DNA of 49,597 bases, taken from contig NZ_FWWW01000034.1 of assembly GCF_900176135.1 (NCBI RefSeq), positions 1 to 49,597 on the forward strand, written 5' to 3'. The stretch is from Hymenobacter roseosalivarius DSM 11622. Lineage in GTDB: Bacteria > Bacteroidota > Bacteroidia > Cytophagales > Hymenobacteraceae. The notes beneath the pieces are model-generated. The model saw nothing but the letters and a program-made list of their open reading frames with translations, did no database searches and was not told the origin of the DNA. The position numbers and the translations under genes are program-made. Positions 9,317 to 17,321 of this stretch are shown here, piece by piece. Each line of letters begins with the position of its first letter. Positions within the stretch are counted from its first letter, which is position 1.

Positions 9317-10309
9317 GTGGTACACATCCGCGACTTAGCTCTGCCCGATTTCCCGTTGCTTTTGGCTCCCATGGAGGACGTATCCGACCCGCCATTCCGG
9401 GCCGTGTGCAAAGCCAATGGGGCCGATTTGATGTACACCGAGTTTATTTCCTCAGAAGGTCTGATCCGCGACGCGGCCAAGAGCCGCAAAAAGCTCGACG
9501 TGTTCGACTACGAGCGGCCCATCGGCATTCAGCTTTTTGGCTCCGACGTAGCCACGATGGGCGAGTGCGCCGCCATCAGCACCGCCGCCGGCCCCGACCT
9601 GATTGATATCAACTACGGCTGCCCCGTGAAGCAGGTAGCCTGCCGGGGTGCCGGGGCGGCTTTGCTGCGCGACATTCCGAAAATGGTAGAAATGACGTCG
9701 GCCGTGGTACGCAACACCCACCTGCCCGTGACGGTAAAAACCCGTCTGGGCTGGGACGACGACACCAAAAATGTGGAGGAAGTAGCCGAGCGCCTGCAAG
9801 ATATTGGCATCGAGGCCCTCACCGTGCATGGCCGCACCCGCGTGCAGCTCTACAAGGGCGAGGCCGACTGGACCCTGATTCACCGCATCAAAAACAACCC
9901 GCGCATTCGCATCCCCATCTTCGGCAACGGCGACGTCGACTCGCCCGAGAAGGCCCTGCTCTATAAAGAGCGCTACGGCGTGGATGGTATTATGATAGGC
10001 CGGGCCAGCATTGGCTACCCCTGGATTTTCCGTGAAATAAAGCACTACCTGGCCACCGGCGAAAAGCTGGCCCCGCCCACTATTGAGGAGCGCGTAGCGA
10101 TGTGCCGCATGCACTTTGAAAAAAGCATCGAGTGGAAAGGCCCCCGCGTGGGCGTGTTCGAGATGCGCCGCCACTATGCCCAGTACTTCCGCGGCCTGGA
10201 AGGTGCCAAGCAGTGGCGCACCCGCCTCGTGGACGCCGAGCAGCCCGAAATCATTCTGGAAATCCTGGAGGAAATAGCCGCTGCCGAACCAGTAATGGTG
10301 GGAATGTAG
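9317..10309 (+). CDS. dusB: tRNA-dihydrouridine synthase DusB
   Basis: An FMN-dependent enzyme reducing specific uridines in the tRNA D-loop. The N-terminus (LLLAPMEDVSDPPFRAVCK) and the block INYGCPVKQVACRGAGAALL carry the family signature, with the catalytic cysteine in the GCP motif region; KTRLGWDDD and GIMIGRASIGYPW (phosphate and FMN binding) follow. Length of 330 residues is normal. The start is GTG at 9317, supported by homology from the second residue on and by a promoter-like box just upstream. The stop codon TAG lies inside the left arm of an inverted-repeat element (10305-10419). Confidence 0.94.
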   Translation: MVHIRDLALPDFPLLLAPMEDVSDPPFRAVCKANGADLMYTEFISSEGLIRDAAKSRKKLDVFDYERPIGIQLFGSDVATMGECAAISTAAGPDLIDINYGCPVKQVACRGAGAALLRDIPKMVEMTSAVVRNTHLPVTVKTRLGWDDDTKNVEEVAERLQDIGIEALTVHGRTRVQLYKGEADWTLIHRIKNNPRIRIPIFGNGDVDSPEKALLYKERYGVDGIMIGRASIGYPWIFREIKHYLATGEKLAPPTIEERVAMCRMHFEKSIEWKGPRVGVFEMRRHYAQYFRGLEGAKQWRTRLVDAEQPEIILEILEEIAAAEPVMVGM

Positions 10310-10419
10310 CGCTAAGCTTCCGCTTGGCGCACGAGCAGGGCGAGTGGTTGGAACCGCGCAATATTGCTTACGCGCAAAACTCGCTTCGCTCATGCACCAA
10401 GCTGGAGCTTGGCGTTACA
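10305..10419. repeat. Dispersed inverted-repeat element, copy A (115 bp)
   Basis: The left arm starts with TGTAGCGC and holds the imperfect palindrome around AAGCTTCCGCTTGG; the right arm (10393-10419) is CACCAAGCTGGAGCTTGGCG followed by TTACA. The same arms bound copies at 20089-20235 and 37239-37327. The TAG of the left TGTAG is the dusB stop codon. The interior of this copy differs from the other two. Confidence 0.75.
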
Positions 10420-10471
10420 CTATTTTCGGTATTTGTTTCTTCTCCAAAAAAAGCCCCCCAGCCTCCCTTCA

Positions 10472-11410
10472 ATGCCTCCTTCTATTACTGCTGCTCCGGC
10501 AGCCACCGTTGCGCCTGCCCAACGCATTCCGGCTTCGGCCTGGGTGCTGCTCGTTGTGCTGGCCAGCATCTGGGGCACCTCGTTTATTCTGATGAAAAAG
10601 GGGCTGGAGGTGTTTTCGGCCTTGGAGCTGGGCGCGGCGCGGGTGAGCATCGCGGCCCTGGTGATGCTGCCGTTCGGATTGCGCTATGTGCGGCGCGTGG
10701 AGCGCAGCCGGTTCAAGTATCTGCTGCTGAGCGGCGTGGTGGGCACGTTTATTCCGGCTTTCCTCTTCGCTTATGCCGAAACCAAGCTGGCCTCGGGGCT
10801 GGCCGGCGTGCTCAATGCGCTGACGGTGGTGTTTACGCTGCTCGTGGGAGCTATCTTTTTCCGGCAGCGCATCACGCCTATACGGGCGCTAGGCATCGGA
10901 CTCGGTTTTGTGGGCACGGTGGTCCTGATGGGCCTGGGCGGCAGTGGTGGCTCAGCTACTCCTACTGGCTTGGGCAATGCCTGGTATGGCCTTTATATTA
11001 TGCTGGCCACCATGGGCTACGGCATCAGCGTAAACGTGATTAAGCACCACCTGCACGGCATTCCTTCCCTGGCCGTCACCAGCTTACTTTTGCTGCTCAT
11101 CGGGGGGCCGGCGCTGATTTTTCTTTTCGGCTTCACCGATTTTCCCACCAAGCTCGCCGCCGTGCCCGGTGCCTGGGAGGCTTTGGGCTATATCGCGCTG
11201 CTGGCCTTTATGAGCACGGCCGTCGCGATGGTGCTGTTTAATAAGCTCATTCAGGAGTCTACGGCGCTTTTCGCCAGCTCCAGTACCTATCTGGTCCCTA
11301 TTGTGGCCCTGGGCTGGGGCGTATTGGATGGCGAAACCATCAACCTGCTGCATTGCTTGGGCATGATGATTATTCTGGGGGGCGTTTTTATGGTAAACAG
11401 AGCGAAGTAA
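10472..11410 (+). CDS. EamA/DMT family transporter
   Basis: A 312-residue inner-membrane protein with ten predicted helices arranged as two EamA repeats (about residues 18-145 and 160-300). ASIWGTSFILMKKGL is the typical first-helix motif of drug/metabolite exporters. ATG 10472 was chosen because the open frame upstream runs back through repeat element A and a leader containing AAAAAAAGCCCCCCAG. The substrate cannot be deduced; relatives export amino acids or metabolites. No strong terminator follows, only a weak hairpin near 11436-11464. Confidence 0.9.
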   Translation: MPPSITAAPAATVAPAQRIPASAWVLLVVLASIWGTSFILMKKGLEVFSALELGAARVSIAALVMLPFGLRYVRRVERSRFKYLLLSGVVGTFIPAFLFAYAETKLASGLAGVLNALTVVFTLLVGAIFFRQRITPIRALGIGLGFVGTVVLMGLGGSGGSATPTGLGNAWYGLYIMLATMGYGISVNVIKHHLHGIPSLAVTSLLLLLIGGPALIFLFGFTDFPTKLAAVPGAWEALGYIALLAFMSTAVAMVLFNKLIQESTALFASSSTYLVPIVALGWGVLDGETINLLHCLGMMIILGGVFMVNRAK

Positions 11411-11466
11411 ATCTGCTGGTTTTACCACCTCGCGCAGCACCAGCCACTAGTTCTGGTGGCTATGCC

Positions 11467-11601
11467 CTACCAGCCGTGGCGCCACACCAGCAAACCCAGC
11501 ACCGTGAAGGCTGCCAGGGCCAGGCTCCAGGGCCAATTAGCCTTTATAACCCGCCACCATTTGGTCGGCTTGCGACGTCTTTTTCGCCCTGCTTTTGGCA
11601 T
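11467..11601 (-). CDS. Possible small membrane protein (44 aa)
   Basis: From ATG 11601: a very basic N-terminal half (MPKAGRKRRRKPTKWW), then one hydrophobic helix (SLALAAFTVLGLLVW) ending RHGW. Charge distribution suits a single-pass protein with the N-terminus inside. It lies 76 bases downstream of the LpxR-like gene on the same strand. I do not recognise a family, and short ORFs of this size can be chance; the biased basic-plus-helix design is the only support. Confidence 0.4.
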   Translation of the reverse strand: MPKAGRKRRRKPTKWWRVIKANWPWSLALAAFTVLGLLVWRHGW

Positions 11602-11677
11602 AGAATAATGTCCGTAATAAGCGTCAGGGCCGGATTTTTCGCCTCTGACCCGTGTACTCTGGCACCGGCTCCAACGC

Positions 11678-12658
11678 CTAAAAAGCCCCCCAGAAGTCGA
11701 ATTGAAACCAGCGGTGCGTACGTCCGCCCCGAAACTCCGGCGAAACCCAGGTCGCCGACGGCTCGAAGCGCACACCGCCATAGGCGAGCACCAAGCCGCC
11801 GCTGCCTTGCACTACACCGCGCTTCAGTTGGCTCGCTTTCAGCGTATAAGGATTTTGACGATTAAGCATTCCGCCCTGCATCGTAGCGTTATATCCTACT
11901 ACTCGTCCTTCCAGGCGGCTCTGGGCATAAATCTGGAATTTTTGCCCCCCAGCTCGGCCGGCAGCCGAGCTTACACCCAGGTTGTTGAAATACGGGTTCA
12001 TCTTGCCTACGCGCACCAGCAAGCCAGTGGCAGCCAGCGTGTTCAACGTACCTACGGAGGCCCGCGCCGTACCGACCAGCTCCGCGAATTTGCTCCCTGC
12101 GGCCAACTGCTTTTCAACCGCCACCTGGTAGCCCAGCACCAGGTCGTTTTGCACCTGATAGTCCCAGCCGCGGGGCGTGGGCGCATCCAGCAGCTCGTGT
12201 ACTTTAGTTTGAAAACCCTTAGCCCCGGCGGCCGGCCCCATAAAGCCCAAGTCGAGGCCAGCCGTGAGGCGCTGCCGCCGCTGCCGCTGATTAGCAATGC
12301 GATACAGCGAAGCATAGATATAGGAAGCATACGGCCGGTCGCCTACCCGGATAAAAGCATCCTGTATTCGCAGGGGCGTAAATCCGTCATAAAACAGCTT
12401 CACGCCATGGTAGCGCACGGCGGCCATTTTGCCCCCCAGCAGCATTTTATTAACCGGCGACCTGGCCAGAATGGGCAGTACCACATTCAAGGTCATGCCT
12501 TGGGTGAAATAATAATCGGTGCGAAAAAAGGCATCGTTGGCGAAGGAATAGGCAACGATGCGGTCAGGGCTGACGGTACTGCTATCGGGGGGCATTTTTT
12601 GGGCCCGGCCAGTTTCAGTGAGCGTCAGAAGCAGTAGTAAGCTTAGCCAGTAGCGCAT
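11678..12658 (-). CDS. LpxR-like lipid A deacylase family outer-membrane protein (DUF2219)
   Basis: 326 residues with a signal peptide (about 1-19, cleavage near GRA-Q). The mature start has the LpxR hallmark AND..F..TDYYFTQG (N41, D42, T47-D48) and, near residues 107-116, GDRPYASYIY. Alternating hydrophobic strands and the C-terminal aromatic ending FDFWGAF fit an outer-membrane beta-barrel. In Salmonella, LpxR removes the 3'-acyloxyacyl group of lipid A; the same activity here is inferred. The last codons (WGAF, stop TAG) are encoded by the iterated CTGGGGGGCTTTT string, and two further copies of TTTTGCCCCCC lie in the gene on the opposite strand. Confidence 0.82.
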   Translation of the reverse strand: MRYWLSLLLLLTLTETGRAQKMPPDSSTVSPDRIVAYSFANDAFFRTDYYFTQGMTLNVVLPILARSPVNKMLLGGKMAAVRYHGVKLFYDGFTPLRIQDAFIRVGDRPYASYIYASLYRIANQRQRRQRLTAGLDLGFMGPAAGAKGFQTKVHELLDAPTPRGWDYQVQNDLVLGYQVAVEKQLAAGSKFAELVGTARASVGTLNTLAATGLLVRVGKMNPYFNNLGVSSAAGRAGGQKFQIYAQSRLEGRVVGYNATMQGGMLNRQNPYTLKASQLKRGVVQGSGGLVLAYGGVRFEPSATWVSPEFRGGRTHRWFQFDFWGAF

Positions 12659-12718
12659 AGGCTTTTACCTACGCAGCGCGTGGGCTATTCAGTTTGAAGT
12701 CGAGGCTGAGGTACAATG

Positions 12719-13360
12719 CTAGCGTAACTCCGTGTACAGGTAAGGCCAGTCGTGGAAGCGCTCGGCAAGACGCAGGCGTTGGGGGTGAGCCAGCACGTAC
12801 TGGCGGATGCGGGCCAGCTCAGCGGCATCGGCCACGGCGTACTCATGGAAGCCGGGCTGCCAGAAATCGGCATCATGGGGCAATTGGCCGTGCAGATGGC
12901 GGCGAGCCAATGCGGCCGTACGCTGGTGCAGCAGCTCCAGGGCTTTGTACAGCGACAACCCAGATGACGCGGGCAGGTGCAGCACGGCATGGACGTGGTT
13001 GGGCACCATAGCAAAGCACAACACCCGAAAGTCCAGCTCTTCGAGCATGAGCAGCTCACCAGCCACGGCTTCGGCTATTTTCTCTTTGTCCAGCTAGTTC
13101 GGCTCTACGGTCGCGCCATCAAGCAAGGCATCAAAGTCGGCAAAAAACCGCTTATCTGCCTGGCGATGAGCAGCCTGAGCAGCGGCGGCAGTGGGCGCAG
13201 TACGGGCCGCTTCCTGAGCCGCCACGCGCTGCCCCAGCAACTCCCCCGCCAGCCGCCGCGGCACCGAGCCCGCCAGACGAAGCGTCAGCAGCAGGGTGTC
13301 GCCGGGCGGTAGCTGGGGTTCGGTCGTAAGCGTGGGCCGCGTTAGCTCTTCAGGCCCAGC
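12719..13360 (-). pseudogene. REP-associated tyrosine transposase (RAYT, Y1_Tnp), degraded
   Basis: One frame from 13360 to TAG at 12719 contains a recognisable RAYT: DTLLLTLRLAGSVPRR (N-terminal strand), ADKRFFADFDALLD, then LDKEKIAEAVAGEL, LCFAMVPNHVHAVLHLP (HUH-type metal motif), FWQPGFHEYAV, and IRQYVLAHPQRLRL with the usual tyrosine. A TAG at 13094-13096 interrupts the frame exactly where relatives have a tryptophan (PNW-L). No ATG is available at the 5' end; an in-frame TAA sits just upstream and the frame overlaps the end of the permease gene. A shorter protein of 115 residues could start at GTG 13066, keeping the HUH motif and tyrosine but losing the N-terminal strand. Probably inactive. 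Confidence 0.8.
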
Positions 13361-15087
13361 TTACTATGCTTGTAGCCGTAACCGAAGTACACGCCCAAAC
13401 CTAGCACCAGCCAGGCAAAGAACAACAGCCAATTATTTACTCCAAGCTGGGTCATCAGATACAAATTGATGAGCAGGCCCAGCACCGGCAACAGCGACAG
13501 TCGATTGCGGAAGGAAGCAATGCTCAGATACACGCAGAAGCCTAAGAACACCAGCATCGGGATGTAGTGGCGGAAACCTTCGTAGCCGCTGTCGCCGCGC
13601 ACGGCACGGCCGAACTCTGCCACCTGCTCGCCGTTATACATCAGCAATAAAATGCCCCCCACGATTACCACGAGCGGCACCAGAAACTTGCCATTGAGGT
13701 AAGGTACCGTGAAGCGCGCCTCGGAAGTGCCGTGCGGATCAATTACCAGAATGCCGCCGCATACCAGCGCAAAAGCGAACAAGGTACCGATGCTGGTCAG
13801 GTCGATTACCAGTTCCATGTTGAGCAGCAAGGCCGGAACCCCCACAAACAGACCCGTGACGATGGTGCTGAACGAGGGCGTGCGGAAGCGCGGGTGTACG
13901 CGGGCAAACACGGGGGGCAAAAGTCCATCGCGCGACATCGACATCCAGATGCGCGGCTGCCCGATCTGGAACACGAGCAGCACCGAAGCCATCGCAAAAA
14001 TGGCACTCACCGCCACTAGACCAGCGAGCTGGGGCAAACCCACTTTGGTGAACACGAAAGCCAGCGGGTCGCCCACGCCTAGCTCCGTGTAGGATACCAT
14101 GCCCGTAAGCACCAGCGTGACAATAACATAGAGAATGGTGCAGATAATGAGGGCGTAAATCATGGCGCGGGGTAAGTCGCGCTGGGGATTCTTGCACTCT
14201 TCGGCCGTGGTACTGATGGCGTCGAAGCCGATGTAGGCGAAGAAGACGGCCGATACGCCCTTGAGCACGCCGCTCACGCCGTTGGGCGCGAAGGGTGTCC
14301 AGTTGCCGGTATTCACGTAAAAAATACCCACCAGAATCACCACTGCCACCACAATAAGCTTCAGCAGCACCAGCAGGTTGGAGGCATTCTTGGATTCCTT
14401 GATGCCCACGTACACCAGGCAGGTAATCAGGAAGGTGATGCCAAAGGCTGGCAGATCAATAACCAAACGTAGAGAGTCCGTGAGTACGGGGGCGGTGAGC
14501 CAGGTTTGATAGCCGGCCAGGTCGGCGGACGAAGCTTCGGACAGCGGCCGGCCGGCCAGCATCAGCTCCAGCACATTATGGTAGCCTTGGTAAGCGCTCT
14601 GAAAACCCATACTTAGGTAGGCAGGCACTTCCAGCCCAATGCCCTGCATAAGTCCGGTGAAGTAATCGGACCAGGAAATAGCCACCACGATGTTGCCCAC
14701 GGTATACTCCATGATCAAAGCCCAGCCAATAATCCAAGCCGTCAGCTCGCCGAAGGAGGCGTAGGCGTAGGTATAAGCCGAGCCGCTGATGGGAATGGTG
14801 GCCGCAAACTGCGCGTAGCACAAAGCCGAAAAGGCGCAGGCAATGGCCGTAAATACAAAAAGCAGCGACACGGCCGGGCCACCGTCGTAGCTGGCGTTGC
14901 CGATGGTGCTGAAAATGCCGGCTCCAATAACGGCCGCGATGCCCAGGGCCGTAAGGTCGCGCACAGTGAGGTTGCGTTCCAGGGCACCTTCTTCCGTGCT
15001 GCCGGGGTGGGTGGCGGTATCGACGGGCGGGTTTTGCAGGATGGCGGAAATGTCTTTACGACGGAACAGGGAGGAGAAAGAACTCAT
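13342..15087 (-). CDS. APC family amino acid permease
   Basis: A 581-residue inner-membrane transporter. After a polar N-terminus, NLTVRDLTALGIAAVIGAGIF is the conserved first helix of the amino acid-polyamine-organocation superfamily, with the unwound GAGI segment; FAYIGFDAISTTAEECKNPQR is helix 6 and its loop. The long C-terminus with two extra helices fits cationic amino acid transporter-like members (14 helices). Substrate not determinable. ATG 15087. A copy of TTTTGCCCCCC lies 26 bases upstream. The stop TAA overlaps the open frame of the broken RAYT. Confidence 0.92.
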   Translation of the reverse strand: MSSFSSLFRRKDISAILQNPPVDTATHPGSTEEGALERNLTVRDLTALGIAAVIGAGIFSTIGNASYDGGPAVSLLFVFTAIACAFSALCYAQFAATIPISGSAYTYAYASFGELTAWIIGWALIMEYTVGNIVVAISWSDYFTGLMQGIGLEVPAYLSMGFQSAYQGYHNVLELMLAGRPLSEASSADLAGYQTWLTAPVLTDSLRLVIDLPAFGITFLITCLVYVGIKESKNASNLLVLLKLIVVAVVILVGIFYVNTGNWTPFAPNGVSGVLKGVSAVFFAYIGFDAISTTAEECKNPQRDLPRAMIYALIICTILYVIVTLVLTGMVSYTELGVGDPLAFVFTKVGLPQLAGLVAVSAIFAMASVLLVFQIGQPRIWMSMSRDGLLPPVFARVHPRFRTPSFSTIVTGLFVGVPALLLNMELVIDLTSIGTLFAFALVCGGILVIDPHGTSEARFTVPYLNGKFLVPLVVIVGGILLLMYNGEQVAEFGRAVRGDSGYEGFRHYIPMLVFLGFCVYLSIASFRNRLSLLPVLGLLINLYLMTQLGVNNWLLFFAWLVLGLGVYFGYGYKHSKLGLKS

Positions 15088-15112
15088 TCGGCAGGGGCGA
15101 AGCAGAGGGTTT

Positions 15113-15123
15113 GGGGGGCAAAA
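15113..15123 (-). repeat. Copy of TTTTGCCCCCC upstream of the APC permease
   Basis: Exact match, sense orientation to the permease. It is preceded by TATC, so the string resembles a TAnnTTTG promoter box with one extra T. Confidence 0.75.
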
Positions 15124-15313
15124 GATAAAGAATATTGCGCCGGGGCTGCATACCCCGCCGGTAGCTTATTGTCAGATGGTGGTACCTGAAAGTAGAAGCA
15201 GTCTGTTGAGCGCTTTCTCTTGACTTACCTTTTTGCCCAAAAGTTTTCAGCCATCCCGTGTGGAATCGGGCGCGATGCGGCATCAAACAGGAAACCCGTA
15301 ACCGCCAGCTGCC

Positions 15314-16081
15314 ATGCCGCACCGCTCTACCATCACTGTTCCGAAGCCCTGCCACGAAGGCTGGGCTCAGATGAAACCCGCCGCCCAAGGCCGCCATTGC
15401 GCCGCCTGCGACAAAGTAGTAGTGGATTTCTCCCGCATGACCGATGCCGAAGTGCTCACCTGGATGCAGCGCCAGCAGTCGGGCCGAACTTGTGGGCGGT
15501 TTGCGACGCAACAGCTTAACCGACCACTGCTCCTGCCGCCTACCCCAGCGCCGCGTTGGCAGAAATGGGTAGCTGCAACTGCGGCCGTAATCGGGTTAGA
15601 GGTGGGAGGAGCGCATGAAGTCCAAGCTCAGCGCGCTATTCCGACTGAGCAGCATGTAATTACGATGGGAATGGTGGCGGTGCCGCGCCGCGTGTTGCCT
15701 TTATCACTCAATTTCCCGCCCCTGGTGATTCGGGGTATAGTGTTGGACTCCACTACCCAACAGCCGTTGCCTGGCGTCACCGTACTGATAGCAGATACCA
15801 ACGTGGGAGTTAGCACTAATACTGATGGGCAATTCGAGCTGATTCTTCCTGACGAGTTTCGCCAAGCGAATGTCGTCAAGTTGCAATTCAACTCAATAGG
15901 TTATCTCCGGCAGGAGCATTTTATCAATCCACAAACACCTGATTCAGTTATTGTTACGCTTGCACAAGATACTAGAATGCTTTCAGGCGAACTGATGGTG
16001 GTTGGCGGTTACGAAAGCCCACCTTGGTACAGTCCGCGTGGCTTGTGGCAGCGGGCCACCTGGCTATTTCGACGCCACTAA
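15314..16081 (+). CDS. Membrane protein with N-terminal Cys motif and carboxypeptidase-regulatory-like domain
   Basis: 255 residues. Residues 13-48 contain CHEGWAQM, GRHCAACDKVVVDF and MTDAEVL, a short cysteine-rich cytoplasmic motif that I know from many Cytophagales membrane proteins but cannot assign a function. One hydrophobic segment lies near residues 82-97. Residues about 137-210 (VIRGIVLDSTTQQPLPGVTV, STNTDGQFEL) form a carboxypeptidase D regulatory-like beta-sandwich (CarboxypepD_reg-like), usually periplasmic or surface exposed. Possibly a surface or sensory protein. ATG 15314. Base use matches its neighbours. Confidence 0.75.
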   Translation: MPHRSTITVPKPCHEGWAQMKPAAQGRHCAACDKVVVDFSRMTDAEVLTWMQRQQSGRTCGRFATQQLNRPLLLPPTPAPRWQKWVAATAAVIGLEVGGAHEVQAQRAIPTEQHVITMGMVAVPRRVLPLSLNFPPLVIRGIVLDSTTQQPLPGVTVLIADTNVGVSTNTDGQFELILPDEFRQANVVKLQFNSIGYLRQEHFINPQTPDSVIVTLAQDTRMLSGELMVVGGYESPPWYSPRGLWQRATWLFRRH

Positions 16082-16099
16082 CTCAACTTTCAGCAAACC

Positions 16100-16110
16100 T
16101 TTTGCCCCCC
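16100..16110 (+). repeat. Copy of TTTTGCCCCCC upstream of the CrtC/AttH-like gene
   Basis: Exact match in sense orientation, 20 bases before the start codon at 16130. Confidence 0.75.
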
Positions 16111-16129
16111 AAAGGCATTCTTTCGGGGT

Positions 16130-17248
16130 ATGAGAAATGTATTGCTGCTCGCCTTTTCGCTGTTCTTTGCTACTGCCTGCTCGCTTAAGCCTACCAATCA
16201 GCATGACGTGTTCACCGACCGCGCCCAACTGCCTCAGGAAGAAGCGCCCCACCTGCGCAACTCCCTGGAATGGTGGTACTTCACGGGTCATCTGAAAGAT
16301 AAAGCCACCGGCCAGAGCTACGGGGTGGAGTACGTGTTTTTCCACTTCAACCCCACGGGCAAGCAGGACTATCAGATGGTCAACTTCGCCCTTACCGACC
16401 CGCAGACCAAGCAATTTCGCTACGACTATAAGGTGGAGCGGTTGCCCAAGCTCCTGCCCGCCACGCTGCCGCTCAGCCTTACAATGAAGAAAAAGGATGA
16501 GCGCTGGACGCTGAGCGGTCAGGAAGGGCGCTACCATCTGCAAGCCCGCATGGCTGCTCATCCGGGCTTGGCTGTGAACCTGACGACAACGCCCGCCAAG
16601 CCCATCCTGCTGCACGGCGGCACGGGCTACGAAACCTATGGCCCCACTGCTCAGGCTGGCTATTACAGCTTCCCGCGCCTCGCGGCCACCGGCACTATTG
16701 AGGTCGATGGTAAGCCCCGCGAGGTGGAAGGCGAACTGTGGTACGACCGCCAATGGAACTGTAACTCCGTGACCACGAAGGACCTGGGCTGGGATTGGTT
16801 TTCCATTCAGCTGGACGAGCCGCGGGAGGAAATCATGGCTTACCAGCTATTCAACAAAGCCACCGGCCAGAGCGTAAGCGGCGGCTCCCACTTTGGCCCC
16901 CAGGCCCAGAACACCCACCTCGCCGCCGACGATTTTCAGCTGGAAACCCTCGCTTACTGGACCAGCCCTACTTCCAAGCTGCGCTATCCCAGCCGGTGGC
17001 GGCTGCGGGTGCCCAGCCAGGGCTACGACCTTCTGATTGAACCTGTTATCCCCGACCAAGAGCTGACGCTAAAGCTGCTGCCCGGTATTAAAATGCACTA
17101 TTGGGAAGGCATGTGCCGCGTAACGGGCACCCACAACGGTCAGCCCGTAACCGGCAACAGCTACGTGGAAATTACCAATCGCAAAGAAGTAAAATTGCAG
17201 CAGGGAAACCCAGTTCAAACCCCTGCGGCCAGTAGTATTACCCGTTAG
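16130..17248 (+). CDS. Lipocalin-like lipoprotein, CrtC/AttH family
   Basis: 372 residues. Residues 1-17 are a lipoprotein signal (FATAC lipobox, Cys17), so it should be anchored in the outer membrane or periplasmically. LRNSLEWWYFTGHL near residue 45 is the entry motif of the CrtC N-terminal lipocalin domain; GELWYDRQW and the second half (YPSRWRLRVPSQGYDL, YWEGMCRVTG) form the tandem lipocalin-like barrel. The family includes carotenoid 1,2-hydratase and AttH; no carotenoid genes are nearby, so the substrate is open. A long perfect stem-loop follows at once. Confidence 0.85.
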   Translation: MRNVLLLAFSLFFATACSLKPTNQHDVFTDRAQLPQEEAPHLRNSLEWWYFTGHLKDKATGQSYGVEYVFFHFNPTGKQDYQMVNFALTDPQTKQFRYDYKVERLPKLLPATLPLSLTMKKKDERWTLSGQEGRYHLQARMAAHPGLAVNLTTTPAKPILLHGGTGYETYGPTAQAGYYSFPRLAATGTIEVDGKPREVEGELWYDRQWNCNSVTTKDLGWDWFSIQLDEPREEIMAYQLFNKATGQSVSGGSHFGPQAQNTHLAADDFQLETLAYWTSPTSKLRYPSRWRLRVPSQGYDLLIEPVIPDQELTLKLLPGIKMHYWEGMCRVTGTHNGQPVTGNSYVEITNRKEVKLQQGNPVQTPAASSITR

Positions 17249-17255
17249 TCTGTTC

Positions 17256-17320
17256 AACGAGGGCCTCATCCCCTAGCCCCTTCTCTTCGGGCGAAGGGGC
17301 TAGGGGATGAGGCCCTCGTT
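17256..17320. terminator. Very long bidirectional stem-loop, 28-bp perfect arms
   Basis: Arms 17256-17283 and 17293-17320 are perfect complements with a 9-base loop (TCTTCGGGC). It fills the gap between the convergent lipoprotein and sensor kinase genes. It lacks a U-tract, so it may act as a terminator or RNA-end protector, or be a mobile palindrome. Confidence 0.75.
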
Positions 17321-17321
17321 G

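Noticed and set aside
9452..10393. 313-codon minus-strand ORF
   Set aside because: Antisense shadow of dusB in GC-rich DNA, with no domain recognised.
4259..13096. Recoding of TAG as tryptophan in this genome
   Set aside because: dusB, the second GLFV dehydrogenase and the LpxR-like gene end naturally at TAG, so TAG is a working stop.
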